Shown here: positions 23,396-33,892 of the stretch, piece by piece
Layout of the letters: each line of letters begins with the position of its first letter
Numbering within the stretch: the first letter of the stretch is position 1
NCBI RefSeq assembly: GCF_018070565.1
Contig: NZ_JAGPXL010000028.1
Span: forward strand, 26,034-90,033
Length of the DNA stretch: 64,000 nt
Source of the DNA: Streptomyces sp. B93
GTDB taxonomy: Bacteria; Actinomycetota; Actinomycetes; Streptomycetales; Streptomycetaceae
Reading direction: 5' to 3'
Notes under the pieces: model-generated
The model's database searches: none
What the model was told of the DNA's origin: nothing
What the model saw: the letters and a program-made list of their open reading frames with translations, nothing else
Made by a program: the position numbers and the translations under genes

Positions 23396-24570
23396 GCTCC
23401 CTTCGCCGCCTGGAACAGCTCCGCCCGCGGATCCTCACCCGCGGTCGCCTCGCGATACGCCTCCAGCGCGTCACGAGCCTTCCCCGTCACGTCCTTCGGC
23501 ACACTCACCTCGACGGTGACCAGCAGGTCCCCGCGGGTGCCGTCCTTGCGGACCGCGCCCTTGCCGCGCGCCCGCATAGTGCGGCCGTTGGGCGTGCCGG
23601 GCGGCAGCTTCAGGGTGACGGCGGGACCGCCCAGGGTGGGCACCCGCACCTCCCCGCCGAGCGCCGCCTCCGCGAAGGTGACGGGGACGGTGACGGTGAG
23701 GTTGTCGCCCTTGCGGCCGAAGACGGGGTGTTCCTTGACGTGGACGACCACGTAGAGGTCGCCCGCCGGTCCGCCCCGCTCACCGGGCGCGCCCTTGCCG
23801 CGCAGCCGGATCCGCTGCCCGTCGCTGACCCCGGCGGGGATGCGTACCTGCATCGTCCGCGAGGACTTGGCACGGCCGGAGCCCTTGCAGACGTCGCAGG
23901 GGTCCTCCGCGATCAGCCCGCGCCCCTTGCAGTCCGGGCACGGGTCGGTCAGCGAGAAGCCGCCGCCCGAGCCCCGGGCGACCTGCCCGGTGCCGACGCA
24001 GGTCGGGCACACGCGCGGTGTGCCGTTCTTGTCGCCGGTGCCCGAGCAGGCCTTGCAGGGGGACTGGGAGGACATGCGCAGCGGGACCGTCGCGCCCTCG
24101 ATCGCCTCGTTGAAGCTCAGCGTGACCTCGGACTCGATGTCCTGGCCCCGGCGCGGCTGGGTACGCGTGCCCGCGCCCGCGCCGCCCCGGTTGAACAGGC
24201 CTCCGAAGACGTCACCGATGCCCCCGCCGAAGCCGCCCCCGCTCTGCTGGGTGCCACCGCCCCCGAAGAGGTCGCCGAGGTCGAAGTTGAACGATCCGCC
24301 ACCCGCGCCGGGGCCCGGGCGGAAGCCGCCGTTGCCGAACAGGGCGCGGGCCTCGTCGTACTCCTTGCGCTTCTTGGGGTCGCCGAGGACGTCGTTCGCC
24401 TCGGAGATCTCCTTGAACCGCTCCTCGGCCCTGGTGTTGCCCTTGTTGGCGTCCGGGTGGAACTCGCGGGCGAGCTTCCGGTACGCCTTCTTGATCTCGG
24501 CCTCGGTGGCGTCCTTGGGGACGCCGAGGACCTTGTAGTAGTCCTTCTCGATGAAGTCCTTGGTGCTCAT
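23392..24570 (-). CDS. dnaJ: DnaJ co-chaperone
   Basis: This 392-residue protein has a J domain with HPD (LAREFHPDANKG, near residue 38), a Gly/Phe-rich region with GGSFNFDLGDLFGGGG, and four CxxCxGxG zinc repeats (CKACSGTG, CPTCVGTG, CPDCKGRG, CDVCKGSG). The two C-terminal substrate-binding beta domains follow. It stimulates the DnaK ATPase and delivers unfolded substrates. It lies between grpE and hspR and overlaps hspR by four bases. The architecture is complete and typical. Confidence 0.98.
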   Translation of the reverse strand: MSTKDFIEKDYYKVLGVPKDATEAEIKKAYRKLAREFHPDANKGNTRAEERFKEISEANDVLGDPKKRKEYDEARALFGNGGFRPGPGAGGGSFNFDLGDLFGGGGTQQSGGGFGGGIGDVFGGLFNRGGAGAGTRTQPRRGQDIESEVTLSFNEAIEGATVPLRMSSQSPCKACSGTGDKNGTPRVCPTCVGTGQVARGSGGGFSLTDPCPDCKGRGLIAEDPCDVCKGSGRAKSSRTMQVRIPAGVSDGQRIRLRGKGAPGERGGPAGDLYVVVHVKEHPVFGRKGDNLTVTVPVTFAEAALGGEVRVPTLGGPAVTLKLPPGTPNGRTMRARGKGAVRKDGTRGDLLVTVEVSVPKDVTGKARDALEAYREATAGEDPRAELFQAAKGA

Positions 24571-24618
24571 CCCCGACGTCCCTCCTTCCGCGTCCGGTCA
24601 GCCTTCATCCGGTCGAGC

Positions 24619-25262
24619 TCAGCCCTCGTCCGGGCCACCGTTCTCCTTGTCGTCGCCTTCAGAGGACTCCTCGGCCTTGACGGTCTGCGCTCCGGGCTGC
24701 GGTTCGGCGACGGCCACCCGCGCGGGGCGGATGGTGCGCTCGCCGATGCGATACCCGGGCTGGAGAATCGCCACGCACGTCGTCTCGGTGACGTCGGGCG
24801 CGTAGCTGTGCATCAGGGCCTCGTGGACCGTCGGGTCGAAGGGCTCGCCCTCCTTGCCGAACTGCTGGAGGCCCATCTTCGCGGCCACGGTCTCCAGCGA
24901 CTCGGCGACGGACTTGAAGCCGCCGACGAGTTCGCCGTGTTCCCGGGCGCGGCCGATGTCGTCGAGCACGGGCAGCAGCTCGGTCAGGAGGTTCGCGATG
25001 GCGATCTCCTTGACCGCGATGCGGTCCCGCTCGACCCGTCGGCGGTAGTTCTGGTACTCGGCCTGGAGCCGCTGGAGGTCCGCGGTGCGCTCGCCGAGCG
25101 CGGTGCGCACCTGATCCAGCTGGGCCAGCAGACCGGGGTCCTGGCTGGTGGCGTCCCCGGCCGGGGCCGCCCCCTCCTCGGGAGCGGCCTTCGGCTCGGC
25201 GTCGTCGGGGGCGGCGCCGGAGGGGACGTCGGGCTTTTCATCGAAGCCCGGGGTCTCCTCCG

Positions 25263-25266
<4 letters not shown>
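24619..25266 (-). CDS. grpE: GrpE nucleotide exchange factor
   Basis: This 215-residue protein has a long acidic N-terminus, the dimerising coiled coil (QLDQVRTALGERTADLQRLQ, AEYQNYRRRVERD) and the C-terminal beta domain (EGEPFDPTVHEALMHSYA, TCVAILQPGYRIGERTIRPA, RVAVAE). It releases ADP from DnaK. It overlaps the dnaK stop codon by four bases, giving tight coupling in the dnaK-grpE-dnaJ-hspR operon. Confidence 0.97.
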
Positions 25267-27110
<1,844 letters not shown>

Positions 27111-27128
27111 GGTTGATTCCTCCAGCGA

Positions 27129-27149
27129 CTTGAGTGGAACGGACTCAAG
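27129..27149 (-). promoter_or_regulatory. HAIR site 1 (perfect HspR operator) before dnaK
   Basis: CTTGAGT-N7-ACTCAAG is an exact match to the HAIR consensus. It covers the region just downstream of the predicted -10 box, so bound HspR would block initiation. Confidence 0.92.
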
Positions 27150-27176
27150 TGTGCACGAAGGCCCGGAATGGGTCAA
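27148..27176 (-). promoter_or_regulatory. dnaK operon promoter candidate
   Basis: Reading the minus strand, TTGACC (27176-27171) and CACACT (27153-27148) are separated by 17 bases, a fair match to the main sigma factor consensus. It lies between the two HAIR sites. Confidence 0.6.
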
Positions 27177-27180
27177 CAGA

Positions 27181-27201
27181 CCTGAGCCAAGTGGGCTCAA
27201 C
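27181..27201 (-). promoter_or_regulatory. HAIR-like site 2 before dnaK
   Basis: CCTGAGC-N7-GCTCAAC has the HAIR spacing and symmetric 5-bp core but differs from the consensus at the outer and inner bases. It ends three bases from the stop codon of the upstream WecA-like gene. Confidence 0.6.
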
Positions 27202-27203
27202 TC

Positions 27204-28247
27204 TTATCCGTTCCTTACACGCAAGGGGCTCCGCACATCCCCTCTCACCTGCGCAGACGCCCGCGCCGCCGGTACCGCGCGAGCCCCCGCCCCCTTGACG
27301 CACACCAGCCCGAGTACGACCACCAGAGCGACCCCGGCCACCCACCACACGGCACTCGCGCCGACCCACCCCCCGTGCACGAGCACCCCCACCGACACGC
27401 TCGCGAACGCCCCGGCCCCCACCACCACGGTCGCACCCCGCGAGGTCAGCCCGAGCCGCCGCAGCCGGTGCCCCACGTGGTCGGGCCCGCGCCGCAGCAC
27501 CGGCCGCCCGGCCAGCCGCCGCGCCAGCACCACCAGCACGGCGTCCACGCTCACCACCGCGGTCAGCGCGAACAGCACCCCCGCCGAGGACACCGCGTCG
27601 TACCCGGTGCGCACCAGCACCGCCGCCGACGCCAGCACGAACCCGGCGAACAGCGACCCGCACGCCCCGAACGCCACCCGCGCGGGATGCCAGTTCTGCA
27701 TCAGGAACCCGGTCAGCGCCGCCGCCAGCACGCTCAGCAGCACCGCCACCCCGTCCAGCACCTCGACCGAGGCGCACACACCCACCCCGAAGGCGGTCAC
27801 CACCCCGACGGTCCCGGCCAGCCCGTCCGCGTGGTCGAGCGCCCGGAAGGCCCCGGCCACCCCCACGATCCACCCGGCCGCCAGCACCCCGCCGGCCACC
27901 CCGGTCTCCTCGTACGGCACCACGCACAGCGCCGCCACCGCCGTACCGGCGAGGACCACCCGCCCGCGCAGCCGCCAGACGTCCGCGACCAGCCCCAGCG
28001 CCGCCACCCCCGCCGCGGCCCCGAGCAGCGTCCCCACGCCCTCTCCCAGCGGCGCCACGCCGGTCCACTCCCCGGCGCCCGCGACGAGCACCGTGGCCAG
28101 CACCACCGCCGTCCCGCCGACGACCGGCACCGGCCGCACCCGGCGCCGGTCGACCAGCCCGAGCCGCAGCCCGGGCACCCTGAGGAGCCCCGCGAGCAGG
28201 GCGGCGAGGAGCAGGGCGGCGAAGGCGGCGGCGATCCCGTAGAGCAC
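27204..28247 (-). CDS. WecA/MraY-family phospho-sugar transferase-like membrane protein
   Basis: This 347-residue protein has about ten hydrophobic helices. Family signposts are RRVRPVPVVGGTAVVLATVL (the K/R-P-x-P-x-x-GG loop), FRALDHADGLAGTVGVVTAF (the DNIDGLDG-type aspartate motif, here DHADG) and NWHPARVAFGACGSLFAGFV (replacing the usual N-x-P-A-x-x-F-x-GDxGS). The last motif lacks the catalytic-type Asp, reading ACGS, so activity is uncertain. The family moves sugar-1-phosphate to polyprenyl phosphate at the cytoplasmic face. It reads into the dnaK promoter region with no terminator between. Confidence 0.75.
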   Translation of the reverse strand: MLYGIAAAFAALLLAALLAGLLRVPGLRLGLVDRRRVRPVPVVGGTAVVLATVLVAGAGEWTGVAPLGEGVGTLLGAAAGVAALGLVADVWRLRGRVVLAGTAVAALCVVPYEETGVAGGVLAAGWIVGVAGAFRALDHADGLAGTVGVVTAFGVGVCASVEVLDGVAVLLSVLAAALTGFLMQNWHPARVAFGACGSLFAGFVLASAAVLVRTGYDAVSSAGVLFALTAVVSVDAVLVVLARRLAGRPVLRRGPDHVGHRLRRLGLTSRGATVVVGAGAFASVSVGVLVHGGWVGASAVWWVAGVALVVVLGLVCVKGAGARAVPAARASAQVRGDVRSPLRVRNG

Positions 28248-28478
28248 GGCCCTAAGCTAAGCCGAATGTCACGATTTGTGATGAACGGCACGATAGGATC
28301 GGCGTGCCGCACCAGTCCAACCGACCTCCGGCCACCGGCGCCGAACACTCAGGCAAGCCTCAGCGACGCAGATCACCGACCCTCTGGCTACAGTGCGACG
28401 CAGTATGCGGGTAGTCTCGAACGGACTGCATAAGTTACCGCTTAGTAATCTCCCTCGCAGGCCCGAGGAGCCCCCGAA

Positions 28479-30746
28479 ATGCAACTTGCCGCGATCATCG
28501 TGTCGATGGTCCTGACAGTGGTCGGCTCGGCCCTGTTCGCCCGCGTCATCGCCCAGTTCGTCACGTTCTTCAGGCTCGGCCAGCCCGTGCCCGCCGGGGC
28601 GCGGACCGACAACCCGTACCAGCGCAGTGTGACCCTGGTGAAGGAGTTCCTCGGCCATACGCGGATGAACCGGTGGGGCGTCATCGGTTTCGCGCACTGG
28701 TTCGTGGCCATCGGCTTCCTGACCCTGATCCCGATCCTGGCGCAGGCCATCGGCCAGCTCTTCGTCGCCGACTTCACCCTGCCGGTCCTCGGCGGGTGGC
28801 TGCTCTGGGAGATGTACGTCGAGTTCATCACCGTGATGACCACGGTGGGCATCGCCGTGCTCATCGCGATCCGGCTGCTGAACCTGCCCTCGCGCGCCGG
28901 CCGCAAGTCGCGGTTCGCGGGCTCGACGGCCTGGCAGGCGTACTTCGTCGAGTACGTCATCCTGACCATCGGCACCGTCATCTACGTGCTGCGCGGGCTG
29001 GAAGGCGCGATCCACCACGTCGACCACTACGAGGCCGCGTTCTTCGCCTCGTACCCGCTGGTGACGGTCTTCGACGACCTGAGCCTCTCCGCGCAGCAGA
29101 ACCTGATCTACCTGTTCGCCGGGATCAAGGTCAGCGTCTCCTTCATCTGGATGATCGTCGTCTCGCTGAACGCCGACATGAGCGTGGCGTGGCACCGCTT
29201 CCTGGCCTTCCCGAACATCTGGTTCAAGCGCAACGCGATGGGCGAGAGCGCGCTGGGCGCGCTTCAGCCGATGACGTCCGGCGGCAAGGCGATCGACTTC
29301 ACCGACCCGGGCGACGACGACGTCTTCGGTGTGTCGCAGGTCGAGCAGTTCTCGTGGAAGGGTCTGCTGGACTTCTCCACCTGCACCGAGTGCGGGCGCT
29401 GCCAGTCGCAGTGCCCGGCGTGGAACACCGGCAAGCCGCTCTCCCCGAAGCTGCTGATCATGTCCCTGCGCGACCACTCGCACGCCAAGGCGCCCTACCT
29501 GCTCGCCGGTGGCGGCAAGACGATGGAGGGCGAGGAGAAGGCGTCCGAGGAGCAGCTGGCGGGCGTGCCCGCCGCCGCGCTCGCGGAGGCCGAGCGACCG
29601 CTGGTCGGCACGCTCGAGGAGAACGGCGTCATCGACCCGGACGTGCTGTGGTCCTGCACCACCTGCGGCGCCTGTGTCGAGCAGTGCCCGGTGGACATCG
29701 AGCACATCGACCACATCCTCGACATGCGCCGCTACCAGGTGATGATCGAGTCCGCGTTCCCGTCCGAGGCGGGCACGATGCTCAAGAACCTGGAGAAGAA
29801 GGGCAACCCCTGGGGCCTGGCGAAGAAGCAGCGCCTGGAGTGGACCAAGGAGGTCGACTTCGACGTCCCCGTGGTCGGCAAGGACATCGAGGACCTCTCC
29901 GAGGTCGAGTACCTGTACTGGGTGGGCTGCGCGGGCGCCCTGGAGGACCGCGCGAAGAAGACCACCAAGGCGTTCGCGGAACTCCTGCACATGGCGGGCG
30001 TCAAGTTCGCGATCATGGGCGGGGACGAGAAGTGCACCGGTGACTCCGCCCGCCGCCTGGGCAACGAGCCGCTGTTCCAGGAACTCGGCATGGAGAACGT
30101 CGCCGCGCTGAACATGGCCTTCGGCGAGGACGACGACGCCCCGGAGACGAAGAAGCCGAAGTCGGCCAAGAAGATCGTCGCGACCTGCCCGCACTGCCTG
30201 AACACGATCGGCAACGAGTACCCGCAGCTCGGCGGCGACTACGAGGTCATCCACCACACCCAGCTGCTCCAGCACCTGGTCGACGAGGGCAAGCTGATCC
30301 CCGTCACCCCGGTCGAGGGCATCATCACCTACCACGACCCCTGCTACCTGGGCCGCCACAACAAGATCTACACGCCCCCGCGCGAGATCATCGCCAACGT
30401 TCCCGGTCTGCGGAACGAGGAGATGCACCGCCACAAGGAGCGCGGCTTCTGCTGTGGCGCGGGCGGCGCGCGGATGTGGATGGAAGAGCGCATCGGCAAG
30501 CGCATCAACAACGAGCGCGTGGACGAGGCCCTGGCCCTCAACCCGGACATCGTCTCCACCGCCTGCCCGTTCTGCCTGGTCATGCTCACCGACTCGGTCA
30601 ACGGCAAGAAGAACGACGGCCAGGCGAAGGAGTCGATCCAGGTCGTCGACGTCGCCCAGCTGCTGCTGGAGTCGGTCAAGACCCCGGTCGACCCCGAGGA
30701 CGCCGCGGACACGGAGAGCGCGCCGGAGCCCGAACCGGTGAAGTAG
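28479..30746 (+). CDS. Membrane Fe-S oxidoreductase (HdrD/GlpC-like, CCG domains)
   Basis: This 755-residue protein has an N-terminal half with about six membrane helices (from MQLAAIIVSMVLTVVGSALF to about residue 250), similar to NarI-type b-haem membrane domains. Two 4Fe-4S motifs follow, CTECGRCQSQCP (about 305-316) and CTTCGACVEQCP (about 392-403). Two CCG-type cysteine domains follow, including TCPHCLNTIGNEYP and GFCCGAGGARMW. This layout passes electrons between a quinone or haem site in the membrane and a cytoplasmic donor. The partner is unknown. An EPEPVK-type acidic tail ends it, and an upstream 230-base gap holds its promoter. Confidence 0.9.
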   Translation: MQLAAIIVSMVLTVVGSALFARVIAQFVTFFRLGQPVPAGARTDNPYQRSVTLVKEFLGHTRMNRWGVIGFAHWFVAIGFLTLIPILAQAIGQLFVADFTLPVLGGWLLWEMYVEFITVMTTVGIAVLIAIRLLNLPSRAGRKSRFAGSTAWQAYFVEYVILTIGTVIYVLRGLEGAIHHVDHYEAAFFASYPLVTVFDDLSLSAQQNLIYLFAGIKVSVSFIWMIVVSLNADMSVAWHRFLAFPNIWFKRNAMGESALGALQPMTSGGKAIDFTDPGDDDVFGVSQVEQFSWKGLLDFSTCTECGRCQSQCPAWNTGKPLSPKLLIMSLRDHSHAKAPYLLAGGGKTMEGEEKASEEQLAGVPAAALAEAERPLVGTLEENGVIDPDVLWSCTTCGACVEQCPVDIEHIDHILDMRRYQVMIESAFPSEAGTMLKNLEKKGNPWGLAKKQRLEWTKEVDFDVPVVGKDIEDLSEVEYLYWVGCAGALEDRAKKTTKAFAELLHMAGVKFAIMGGDEKCTGDSARRLGNEPLFQELGMENVAALNMAFGEDDDAPETKKPKSAKKIVATCPHCLNTIGNEYPQLGGDYEVIHHTQLLQHLVDEGKLIPVTPVEGIITYHDPCYLGRHNKIYTPPREIIANVPGLRNEEMHRHKERGFCCGAGGARMWMEERIGKRINNERVDEALALNPDIVSTACPFCLVMLTDSVNGKKNDGQAKESIQVVDVAQLLLESVKTPVDPEDAADTESAPEPEPVK

Positions 30747-30764
30747 CGCCGTACAGCCGCCGAT

Positions 30765-30797
30765 GCTGCCCCGGGTCCGCGACGGGCCCGGGGCAGC
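30765..30797. terminator. Bidirectional hairpin terminator
   Basis: Eleven-base perfect arms GCTGCCCCGGG/CCCGGGGCAGC lie between the convergent Fe-S oxidoreductase and monooxygenase-like genes. Confidence 0.8.
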
Positions 30798-30820
30798 ACG
30801 CGTTCTCAGCTCAATTCGGC

Positions 30821-31168
30821 TCAGGCCTGCTTCGGCGCCGCCTGCTGCACCACCTCGAAGGACCACAGGGTCGACGCCGACGCGGCGGGCTTCGGCCGCT
30901 CGGCCCCGCCCTCACCGCCGCGCTCACCCTGGCCACCGCCCTGGTGGGCGGCCTTCATCGGCCCCTCCATCCAGGCCTGGAACGACTCCTCGTCCCGCCA
31001 GCGCGTGTAGACGAGGTACTGGTCGGTGCCCTCCACGGGCCGCAGCAGCTCGAACCACTCGAACCCGTCGGAACCCTCGACGGCGTGCGCCCGCGAGGCG
31101 AACCGCTTCTCCAGCGTCTCCCGCTGCTCGGCGGGAACGGTCAGCACATTGATCTTGACTACGCTCAT
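30821..31168 (-). CDS. Antibiotic biosynthesis monooxygenase (ABM/HmoA-like) protein
   Basis: This is a 115-residue product from the ATG at 31168. It has the dimeric ferredoxin-like fold of the ABM family: SVVKINVLTVPAEQRETLEK, RFASRAHAVEGSDGFEWFEL, LRPVEGTDQYLVYTRWRDEE, SFQAWMEGPMKAAH. A Gly/Glu-rich loop precedes the last strand, STLWSFEVVQQ. Members act as quinone-forming monooxygenases or haem-degrading enzymes, and the W-R-D-E-E-S-F-x-A-W motif is typical of HmoA-like proteins. No biosynthetic cluster surrounds it, so a housekeeping role is more likely. Confidence 0.85.
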   Translation of the reverse strand: MSVVKINVLTVPAEQRETLEKRFASRAHAVEGSDGFEWFELLRPVEGTDQYLVYTRWRDEESFQAWMEGPMKAAHQGGGQGERGGEGGAERPKPAASASTLWSFEVVQQAAPKQA

Positions 31169-31297
31169 GCCCCCATCCTGCCCGGTACCGGAACCGCACC
31201 GGCCGGGACACCCCAAGTTGGCCAGGGCCGGGGGTGCCGCCGCCTGTCGAACGCGTGCATCATTGCCGAGGCGTTGTCGGCGGGGCTGGTGAGGTGC

Positions 31298-32650
31298 ATG
31301 GTGCGGGGAGTGCGAGCCGGTGGGCTGGTCGTGGCAACGGCGGTCAGGCGAGCCGGTGGGCTGGTCGTGGCAACGGCGGTCGGCTGTCTGCTGCTGACCA
31401 CCGGCTGCGGATCGCCCCCGGACGACACCAAGGCGGAGCCCTCCCGCCCGGTCCAGAAGGCCGCCCAGGCGCCCGCCTCCCCCCAGCTTCCCGTCCCCCG
31501 GGGCAAAGGCAGCGACATCCCCGACGACTTCAACGGGGACGGCCACCGCGACCTGATCCTCAACGACCTGGTCAAGGCGCAGAGCCACGCCGACGACGCG
31601 GGCATCGGCGTCGTCTACGGCGGCACCCGCGGCCTCACCCCCGGCGCCCGCCAGCTGCTCACCCCCGAACGCCACGCCGCCCGCACCCAGGACCAGCTGC
31701 CCGCCCTCTTCGACGCCGAGGCCGGCTGCGACCTCGACGGCGACGGCTTCACCGACCTCGTCGTCTCCACCGACCCGCCCTACGACGGCCAGGGGCGGCC
31801 CCCGGTCCCGCTCCAGCTCCTCTTCGGCTCCCCCGAGGGCCTCACCGGCAAGGCGGTCAAGCTCACCGTCCCCGACCGGGCCCGCGCCGGGAACGACTGG
31901 CCGGACCAGCCGGTGTGCGGCGATTTCGACGGCGACGGCGCCCAGGACCTGGTGCTGCACGCCTCCGAACAGCAACTCAGCTATCTGCGCGGCCCCTTCA
32001 CCCGTAAGGGCGCACCCCGCACGGCCGCCGCCCCGCTCCCGGCCCCCGGCAACCTGCCCACCGGCCCGGCGACCGACGTCAACCAGGACGGCTACGACGA
32101 CCTCCTCGTCCGTACGGCGGAGGACACCGGACCCGCCACCCTGGTCCTCGGCACGGCGACCGGCCCCACGGGCACCGGGATCACCCTCCCGTCCGGCACC
32201 TCGGTCGCCCTGGGCCGCTTCGGCGGGTCGGCGGCCCTGGACGCGGCGGTGGCCACGGACACCGGCGAAACGTCCCTGCGCTACGACCTCCCGACCGCGA
32301 CCCCGGCCGCCCTCCCGGACACCGCCGGGACGGGCCTGACCACCGCCGACTTCGACGGCGACGGCTACGACGACCTCGTCTCCGGCTCCGACACCGGGCT
32401 GCGTGTCGTACCGGGCGCCAAGGCGGGCCCCGCGGCCTCCGCCGCGGTGACGCTCACCCCCGCGGCCCGGGGTACCTCGCGGGTCCTCACGGCGGGCGAC
32501 TTCGACGGCGACGGGCGGGCCGACCTGGTGGTACGGACGTACCGCGGTGAGACGGCGGACACCATCGCCCTGTACCCGGGGACGAAGGGGAGCGTGATCG
32601 CGGGCTCCCCGGTACTGACGTTCTCCAGCGCGGAGTTCCTGCCGGGCTGA
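31298..32650 (+). CDS. FG-GAP/VCBS repeat lipoprotein
   Basis: This is a 450-residue product from the ATG at 31298. The N-terminus is a lipoprotein signal with lipobox LLTTGC, unusually long because a 36-bp segment is tandemly duplicated within it. The rest has FG-GAP calcium-binding blades: DDFNGDGHRDLILND, CDLDGDGFTDLVVST, GDFDGDGAQDLVLHA, TDVNQDGYDDLLVRT, ADFDGDGYDDLVSGS and GDFDGDGRADLVVRT. These form an integrin-like beta-propeller displayed outside the membrane. The ligand is unknown. Confidence 0.88.
   Translation: MVRGVRAGGLVVATAVRRAGGLVVATAVGCLLLTTGCGSPPDDTKAEPSRPVQKAAQAPASPQLPVPRGKGSDIPDDFNGDGHRDLILNDLVKAQSHADDAGIGVVYGGTRGLTPGARQLLTPERHAARTQDQLPALFDAEAGCDLDGDGFTDLVVSTDPPYDGQGRPPVPLQLLFGSPEGLTGKAVKLTVPDRARAGNDWPDQPVCGDFDGDGAQDLVLHASEQQLSYLRGPFTRKGAPRTAAAPLPAPGNLPTGPATDVNQDGYDDLLVRTAEDTGPATLVLGTATGPTGTGITLPSGTSVALGRFGGSAALDAAVATDTGETSLRYDLPTATPAALPDTAGTGLTTADFDGDGYDDLVSGSDTGLRVVPGAKAGPAASAAVTLTPAARGTSRVLTAGDFDGDGRADLVVRTYRGETADTIALYPGTKGSVIAGSPVLTFSSAEFLPG
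31312..31383 (+). repeat. 36-bp tandem duplication in a signal peptide
   Basis: Two adjacent 36-bp copies, nearly identical apart from the last bases, encode RAGGLVVATAV twice in the signal sequence of the FG-GAP lipoprotein. The frame is kept. Confidence 0.9.
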
Positions 32651-32651
32651 G

Positions 32652-32713
32652 GACCGGCTGACCGCCCCTGACGACCGGCTGACCGCCCCTGATGACGGGC
32701 TGACTGTCCCTTA
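32652..32713 (+). repeat. 21-bp repeat, three copies, after the lipoprotein gene
   Basis: GACCGGCTGACCGCCCCTGA occurs at 32652 and 32673, with a degenerate third copy at 32694. The array fills the 67-base gap before the Yip1 gene. Confidence 0.8.
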
Positions 32714-32717
32714 GGGG

Positions 32718-33737
32718 ATGTCACAGCTCGGCAGCAATGCCGGGCCCGGAACCCCGCCCCCGCCACACCGATCTCCGGGACCAGGTACGTTCGAAGACGT
32801 GGCTGGATTCAGGATCGGACGCGGCGGCCGGGACGACCGCGCCCCGCAAGCGCGACCGCAACACCCCCCGTACGGACAGCAGGCGCCCCAGGGGCCGTCG
32901 TACGGCTACCCACCCGCGGCGCCACAGCCGCCGTACCCGCAACACCCTGGGTACAGCGGTGGCGGCGCGGGCTACGGCGGCAACGCGGGCTACGGCGGTG
33001 GCGGTGCCGGACACGGCGAGCCGGAGTACTTCGGCGACGGCGCCCACCCGCACGGCGCCCCGCACCACCCGGGCCCCGACCCGTACGCGGCCAACAACCC
33101 GGGCCACACCCAGGCGTTCTCGATCGACGAGGACGCCTACTCCCAGGGCGCGACCTACCACGCGGGCACCATGAACCCGCCGCCGGGACCGGTCGGCCCA
33201 CGCCTGCACTGGAAGGCCCTGCTGCGCGGCATCGTGCTGGAGCCCAACCAGACCTTCCTCCAGATGCGCGACTACACGATGTGGGCGCCCGCCCTGATCG
33301 TGACCTTCCTCTACGGCCTGCTGGCGGTCTTCGGCTTCGACACCGCCCGCGAGGACGCGATCAACGCCACGCTGTCGAACGCGGTGCCGATCGTCCTCAC
33401 CACGGCCGTCGCGATGGTGCTCAGCGCCTTCATCCTGGGCGTGGTCACCCACACCCTGGCCCGCCAGCTCGGCGGCAACGGCGCCTGGCAGCCCACGGTC
33501 GGCCTCTCCATGCTGATCATGTCCCTCTCCGACGCGCCCCGCCTGGTCGTCGCGATGTTCCTCGGCGGAGACGCCACCTTCGTGCAGATCCTCGGCTGGG
33601 CCACCTGGGTGGCGGGCGGCGCCCTCCTCACCCTGATGGTCAGCCGCTCCCACGACCTGCCCTGGCCGAAGGCCCTGGGCGCCTCGGCGATCCAGCTGAT
33701 CGCGCTGCTGTCGATAGTGAAGCTGGGCACGTTCTAG
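32718..33737 (+). CDS. Yip1 family membrane protein
   Basis: This is a 339-residue product from the ATG at 32718, and a GTG at 32802 (VAGFRIGRGGRDD) is an alternative start. Residues 35-160 are a Pro/Gln/Gly/Tyr-rich cytoplasmic segment with repeated YGG and PP motifs. The C-terminal 170 residues have about five helices (ALIVTFLYGLLAVFGF, VLTTAVAMVLSAFILGVVTH, VGLSMLIMSLSDAPRLVVAM, ILGWATWVAGGALLTLMV, ALGASAIQLIALLSIV) of the Yip1 domain. Bacterial Yip1 proteins have no settled role. A strong terminator follows. Confidence 0.8.
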   Translation: MSQLGSNAGPGTPPPPHRSPGPGTFEDVAGFRIGRGGRDDRAPQARPQHPPYGQQAPQGPSYGYPPAAPQPPYPQHPGYSGGGAGYGGNAGYGGGGAGHGEPEYFGDGAHPHGAPHHPGPDPYAANNPGHTQAFSIDEDAYSQGATYHAGTMNPPPGPVGPRLHWKALLRGIVLEPNQTFLQMRDYTMWAPALIVTFLYGLLAVFGFDTAREDAINATLSNAVPIVLTTAVAMVLSAFILGVVTHTLARQLGGNGAWQPTVGLSMLIMSLSDAPRLVVAMFLGGDATFVQILGWATWVAGGALLTLMVSRSHDLPWPKALGASAIQLIALLSIVKLGTF

Positions 33738-33754
33738 CCGCACCGACCACGACG

Positions 33755-33792
33755 GAGGGGCCGCCCCGGCGTCAGCCGGGGCGGCCCCTCCC
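33755..33792. terminator. Strong hairpin terminator
   Basis: Seventeen-base perfect arms GGAGGGGCCGCCCCGGC/GCCGGGGCGGCCCCTCC with a GTCA loop lie 18 bases after the Yip1 stop. Confidence 0.85.
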
Positions 33793-33892
33793 TCATCCCG
33801 GAGCCGACGGATGTCGAGAACACCCCACCGCCTCCGTCCCAGAACAGGAACAGCACCACCCGACGCGACTGACCGACGAGGGAGAAACCGCC

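Noticed and set aside
30821..31168. Antibiotic biosynthetic gene cluster suggested by the ABM protein
   Set aside because: No synthase, tailoring or transport genes surround it, and the family is common outside clusters.
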